A DNA stretch of 12,141 bases from Haplosporangium gracile (taxonomy: Eukaryota > Mortierellomycota > Mortierellomycetes > Mortierellales > Mortierellaceae), in assembly GCA_015499985.1 (NCBI GenBank), contig JAAAUF010001064.1, positions 1 through 12,141 of the forward strand, given 5' to 3'. Below, one piece after another: positions 8,800-12,141 of the stretch. Numbering within the stretch: position 1 is the stretch's first letter; each line of letters begins with the position of its first letter. A program made the translations under genes and the position numbers. Below the pieces are notes generated by a model, which worked only from the letters and a program-made list of their open reading frames with translations, was not told where the DNA came from and did not search any database.

Positions 8800-9830
8800 C
8801 AACAGCCATACAGCTTCTGCTTAATGTTTTAATATGCTATTGCTGGTCCACGGTTTGTTTGCAAGAGAGGATGCTTCTGTGTTTTCGATGATTTCAATTA
8901 ATATCCTCTGTGCGCATAAAAATAAGGTTGCCTCTTTATTCTACGGCTTGAGTGTGGAGGGGATGCGATGGCAAAGCACTTCGGTGATGTCGACTTTTTT
9001 TTTTTTTTTTTTTGGTTTATAAAACGGTTGGTGTGGGGTCAAGGGAGTACTTTGTCTGTTATAGACAACCAACACAAACCACTCTTGCTGCTGCTTATCT
9101 TCAGGCAACTATTTGACTAGGCGTGGGCAGGATTCTCATATCCAGTTGAGGTGGGCAGCTAAGGGGCACTCTCATTACATGTGCTTAATTGTCAAGGGAA
9201 AGAAGAAGCGCTAGGAATTTCAGGCACACAGTTTGCATAGTCGTGGTCGGTCTATTCACAAGGGTAAGAAAGAAAAAAAAAACAAAGTAAAATTGAAAAA
9301 CGTAAATATAAAGGGGGCCCATTCTCCAGACTATGGTGAAAACTAAAAAGGGAAGAGAAAGAGAGGTCTTTGAATAAAGGCGATAGTAGGAAGAAGACGA
9401 GGGTGATGGCGTGTCTGGGGCATGAAATGGCACTATCCAGGTACCCGCAGCAAGGTATCACCCCTCTCTCGCCCTACTAGAGAAAAATTTGAGGGTATGT
9501 ATTGCAGAAGCAAATGACAGGCACCCAGATATTATGAGAGCTAGTGGTTCTTTTGTTCAGGAGTAGTAGTAGGAGTAGAGTATGCGGAGATCGCAGTTAA
9601 TGAGTGTCATCCTCCTTGTAGCATAGTCAGTGGAGCAGCAAAGTAGAAGCGGAGGTGAAGAACAAAGAGAAAATGACGTTTTTTTTGGGTCCATGGCAAA
9701 CAATGGATGGAACAATTAGTAAGTGCGCACGCCTTCAATTCAAAGTGCTTCCAAATTAGGGTCGTGTGAAAGGAAAAATAAATATTTTTGCGTGGAAATG
9801 AAGAAGGTGATTATTCAGCGTTGAGTGGAG
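8800..9830. other. Intergenic region, no gene seen
   Basis: About 1 kb with only short, low-complexity open frames on both strands. It contains T19 at 8995-9013, an isolated TATAAAA at 9018-9024 followed by a small hairpin, and possible bZIP half-sites nearer the next gene. No RNA gene could be supported. Confidence 0.55.
8995..9013. repeat. Poly(T) run, 19 nt
   Basis: Uninterrupted T19, five bases upstream of a consensus TATAAAA (9018-9024). It lies about 1 kb before the CYS3 start codon. Confidence 0.85.
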
Positions 9831-9837
9831 AGGTCCT

Positions 9838-9981
9838 TATTTAAATGTTTGAAATAAAAGGACCAGGGATTTTCTTTTATTTCTCCTTTCTTTTTTTCTC
9901 TCTTCTTGTTCTTCACTTCTCCAAATACCCAAACACCCACCAAACAACTCACCACACCAACACTACCACATATCATCAACA
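9838..9981 (+). promoter_or_regulatory. CYS3 core promoter and leader
   Basis: TATTTAAA at 9838-9845 and AATAAAAGG at about 9854-9862 are TATA-like and lie 120-145 bp before the ATG. A C/T-rich tract follows at about 9870-9925. An A/C-rich leader then runs into ATCAACAATGGCC, which has A at -3 and G at +4. This is the standard layout of a strongly expressed fungal housekeeping gene. Confidence 0.6.
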
Positions 9982-12141
9982 ATGGCCCCCTCCAAGCACT
10001 TCAACGACGACCACGCCGAGCACATCCTCCAGGCAAAGTTCGGTACCCGTGCCGTCCACGCCGGCCAGCACCCCGACCCCATCACTGGTATGTCCTTTCT
10101 TACCTTGGCATTGGATTATGGATTCTCTTCTTCTTTCTTGTTCACTGTCATCTGCTATTGTCACTGTTGTAATAATGGCAATGCGCATCAAATACAACAC
10201 TGGAAATGCAGGTGAAACAAAAACGAAAGAAAGAAAGGGCACATGCAAGGACAGGGCGCAATGCTGATCTGGATCATCACCTTCGTGGCACATTGCAATC
10301 CCACCGCACATACACCCCTATAGCATGAATGGCAACTAATCAACCTTCGCATGAAAAATCACTTTCCTTTGGTTTTGATGGATCTAATTGTCAATAGGTG
10401 CCGTTATCCCTCCTCTCTCGCTCTCGACCACCTTCAAGCAGCATAGCGCTGGCGAGCACAACGTATGTTTTTTTCATGTCTTTTTTTCCTTTTTCCATTT
10501 GTCACCCCTTTCAAAAAGGAGAAAGGAGAGACTTGTCTTTTCTTTTTTTTTGTTTGTTTGTTTGTTTTCGCTTGGTTGCTTCCAATCGGCGTTTTATTTA
10601 CGTTGGCGAGTGGAGTTAGGGTATCCTTTGGATAGTACACACATAAGAGGCTCTTGTCTGTTTGTTTTCAAGGATTTTTTTTTTTTCACTTTGTTGTTTT
10701 TCTTTCTGTCCTCGACACTGCTACACTCCGAGCACCGGGAGAGTGACAAAGAAAAAGATCAGTATTGAAGGCTAAAAAAGAGTTGAGGGATCGCAAGGAG
10801 GCCAAGAAGGAGAGGCATCGAAAGTTGACAAAGAGCAAAGAAGAAAAGAGAGACTTAAGGAAAAAAAAGGGAGGGATGGCATTCTTATTCGATCTTTCAC
10901 ATTTATCTTTACTCCCCCTACCATCATTGAATACCACCTCTTCCTGCATATCCTTTGTTATGCAAATCGCCCCATTTTCCGGAGAATGAGGACAATGGTC
11001 GCACCTCCTTGTAGGATGGCGCAATTGCCGGGGAGCGTTGAAATAGCGGAGAAGGCGGAGCATCCTTTCAGCGCAGTCGGATTTTCTTTTTATCATTGCA
11101 ATTTGGGTCTAAAGGGTTTATGGACAAGAGGGAGAGGAGGAGTACTTCCCCCAGTCGCCACTGGCATCATCATCTTCTTGACCAGGGTCTCCAGAGAGTT
11201 CCAGGAGAATTTTTTTCCTTTCTTTTACTTGTTGTGATTTTAGTTGGGTGTCGTCTACATTTTCTTTCTCTATATCCAATAGAGTGCCATTTTTTATATA
11301 TTTTAGAATAAGGATTGTGTGCTTTGCCTTCGCTTTTCAACCCCCGACGCCAGCAACAACGCGAATGCTTTGAAGGGGACCATCAGCCCTTTTTTATTAT
11401 TTTTTTTCAAAGGCAGAGAGAGTGATAGCGGGAGCAGAGGGGACCCAAAAGTGACGCCATTTCTCGCCATCACAGCACAGAAGGTGTTCTTCTGTTGTTT
11501 GTGTTCACTTCACTTCATCGTCAAAACAATAACATCAACTCATTTCAGGAGATACAGTCCAGACCTCAACTCAAAAAAGGAGGACCCCGCCTCGACTGGA
11601 CTGGCAGGAACGCAACGTGGGAAAAACAGACAATAGCAATGGACAGAGTCCTCAAGGGAAAGGGACCTGAAAAGAACCCTAAAGACCTCACTTGACACTG
11701 GTACATGGGGGTTGCAAGGGGTACCACGGATGCACTACTGCGAAGCTGTTGTTTGTTTATCTTTTTATCATTTTTTCCTTTTATTTTGCGGGGAAGGGAT
11801 GTTGGGGTGGTACAAGTGCGTGGGAGAACAACCTTACTGCCACTTGCCTCTACTTTTGTAGCGAGCCCCTTTGTAAAGATACCCTACATATCCTTCGACT
11901 TTTAGGTGAACATTTGGTCTGGACTCCCTTTATGCTAACTACAAAAAATACTTCATTAATTTCTTAACATAGGGATTCGACTACTCCCGCTCTGGAAACC
12001 CTTCCCGCCACGCCTTTGAGACCGCCGTTGCTGCTTTGGAGGGCGCCAAGTACGGTTTGGCCTTCTCTTCCGGATCGGCCACCACTGCTACCATTGTCTC
12101 GGCCCTCCCCGCTGGATCGCACATCGTTTCTGTCAACGACG
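9982..12141 (+). CDS. CYS3: Cystathionine gamma-lyase, 5' part, cut by the window end
   Basis: Exons 9982-10087, 10398-10462 and 11973 onward give residues 1-113; the gene continues past the window. The enzyme is a PLP-dependent, cytosolic lyase that splits cystathionine into cysteine, 2-oxobutyrate and ammonia, the last step of transsulfuration. Seen here: TRAVHAGQHPDPITGAV (22-38), PPLSLSTTFKQ (40-50), GFDYSRSGNPSR (58-69), VAALEGAKYGLAFSSGSATT (76-95) and GSHIVSVND (105-113). All align without gaps to human and yeast cystathionine gamma-lyase. Tyr61 and Arg63 match the residues that contact the PLP phosphate of the neighbouring subunit, and Gly91 lies in the phosphate-binding loop. The catalytic lysine is beyond the window. 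A cystathionine gamma-synthase or other Cys/Met-metabolism PLP enzyme is less likely, because the STTFKQ and YSRSGNP context fits the lyase best. Confidence 0.93.
10088..10397 (+). other. CYS3 intron 1 (310 nt)
   Basis: Donor ACTG|GTATGT at 10088 and acceptor GTCAATAG ending at 10397. A branch-like CTAAT lies at about 10335-10339, with another near 10384. The phase 1 join recreates a glycine codon within PITG|AVIPP, matching the conserved family sequence without a gap. Confidence 0.85.
10463..11972 (+). other. CYS3 intron 2, unusually long (1510 nt)
   Basis: Donor AAC|GTATGT at 10463, branch site CTAAC at 11935-11939, acceptor AACATAG ending at 11972. The phase 0 join gives AGEHN|GFDYSRS, which aligns without a gap to cystathionine gamma-lyases, so no coding exon is missing in between. 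The content is mixed: T-rich tracts at about 10470-10500, 10540-10570 and 10673-10690, a purine-rich stretch at about 10745-10875, and unique-looking DNA after that. No transposase, reverse transcriptase or clear terminal repeats are visible. Confidence 0.85.
11555..11603. repeat. Inverted repeat in CYS3 intron 2
   Basis: CAGTCCAG (11555-11562) and CTGGACTG (11596-11603) are exact reverse complements with a 33-base spacer. The spacer itself holds a CCTC/GAGG pairing (11564-11567 with a GAGG near 11580). It could be a two-part RNA stem, or chance. Confidence 0.6.

Noticed and set aside
9185..9461. Overlapping minus-strand open frames of 82 and 69 codons
   Set aside because: Phe/Ser/Leu-rich low-complexity products in two frames of the same DNA, with no family resemblance.
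10255..10300. Minus-strand GTGATGA resembling a C box, with nearby GCAATG/CATTGC arms, in CYS3 intron 1
   Set aside because: No CTGA D box follows at a suitable distance on the same strand, so a C/D snoRNA is not supported.
10958..10970. ATGCAAAT octamer in CYS3 intron 2
   Set aside because: The octamer is meaningful for animal POU proteins, which fungi lack. A single 8-mer is expected by chance.
10686..11096. 136-codon minus-strand open frame inside CYS3 intron 2
   Set aside because: The protein has no recognisable motif and is partly the reverse of purine-rich tracts. No promoter or splice support is visible.
1..12141. CRISPR arrays, rRNA, tRNA, transposase or reverse transcriptase genes
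   Set aside because: None seen on either strand. Repeats are simple microsatellites or homopolymers and the only strong protein matches are the listed genes.

Overview
The window looks like a stretch of a filamentous, early-diverging fungal genome. Mortierellomycota or a related Mucoromycota lineage is my best guess. This rests on spliced genes with GT(A/G)NGT donors and CTAAC-like branch sites, pyrimidine-rich leaders just before start codons, many homopolymer and microsatellite runs between genes, a fungal-type GPI-anchored secreted protein, and a fungal/metazoan-type cystathionine gamma-lyase. The genus is inference; no rRNA or other taxonomic marker is present.

All three genes lie on the + strand. 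(1) Positions 467-6002 hold a three-exon gene for RPAP1 (yeast Rba50), a 1735-residue RNA polymerase II assembly factor. It is recognised by the RPAP1_N-like and RPAP1_C-like blocks and by two matching N-terminal motifs in exon 1. It is followed by an AATAAA signal at 6108. (2) Positions 6120-7470 are noncoding, with A19, T36, (TTG)9 and (CT)13 tracts and a long pyrimidine-rich leader. (3) Positions 7471-8574 hold a two-exon gene for a 184-residue Cys-rich secreted protein with a signal peptide, two N-glycosylation sequons, a Gly/Ser/Thr linker and a GPI-type tail. Its 549-nt intron contains a perfect 11-bp hairpin that overlaps a strong unused donor site. (4) Positions 8575-9981 are noncoding and end in a typical CT-rich, A/C-rich fungal leader. 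(5) From 9982 to the window end are the first 113 codons of cystathionine gamma-lyase (CYS3), in three exons with a 310-nt and an unusually long 1510-nt intron. The active-site lysine lies beyond the window.

The genes do not form a functional unit. They are a transcription-machinery assembly factor, a cell-surface protein and a sulfur amino acid enzyme, each with its own promoter. I see no mobile element, CRISPR array, rRNA, tRNA or biosynthetic cluster. The parts worth a second look are the intron contents, a symmetric repeat-coding exon in RPAP1 and the secreted protein. I found no convincing new multi-gene system.
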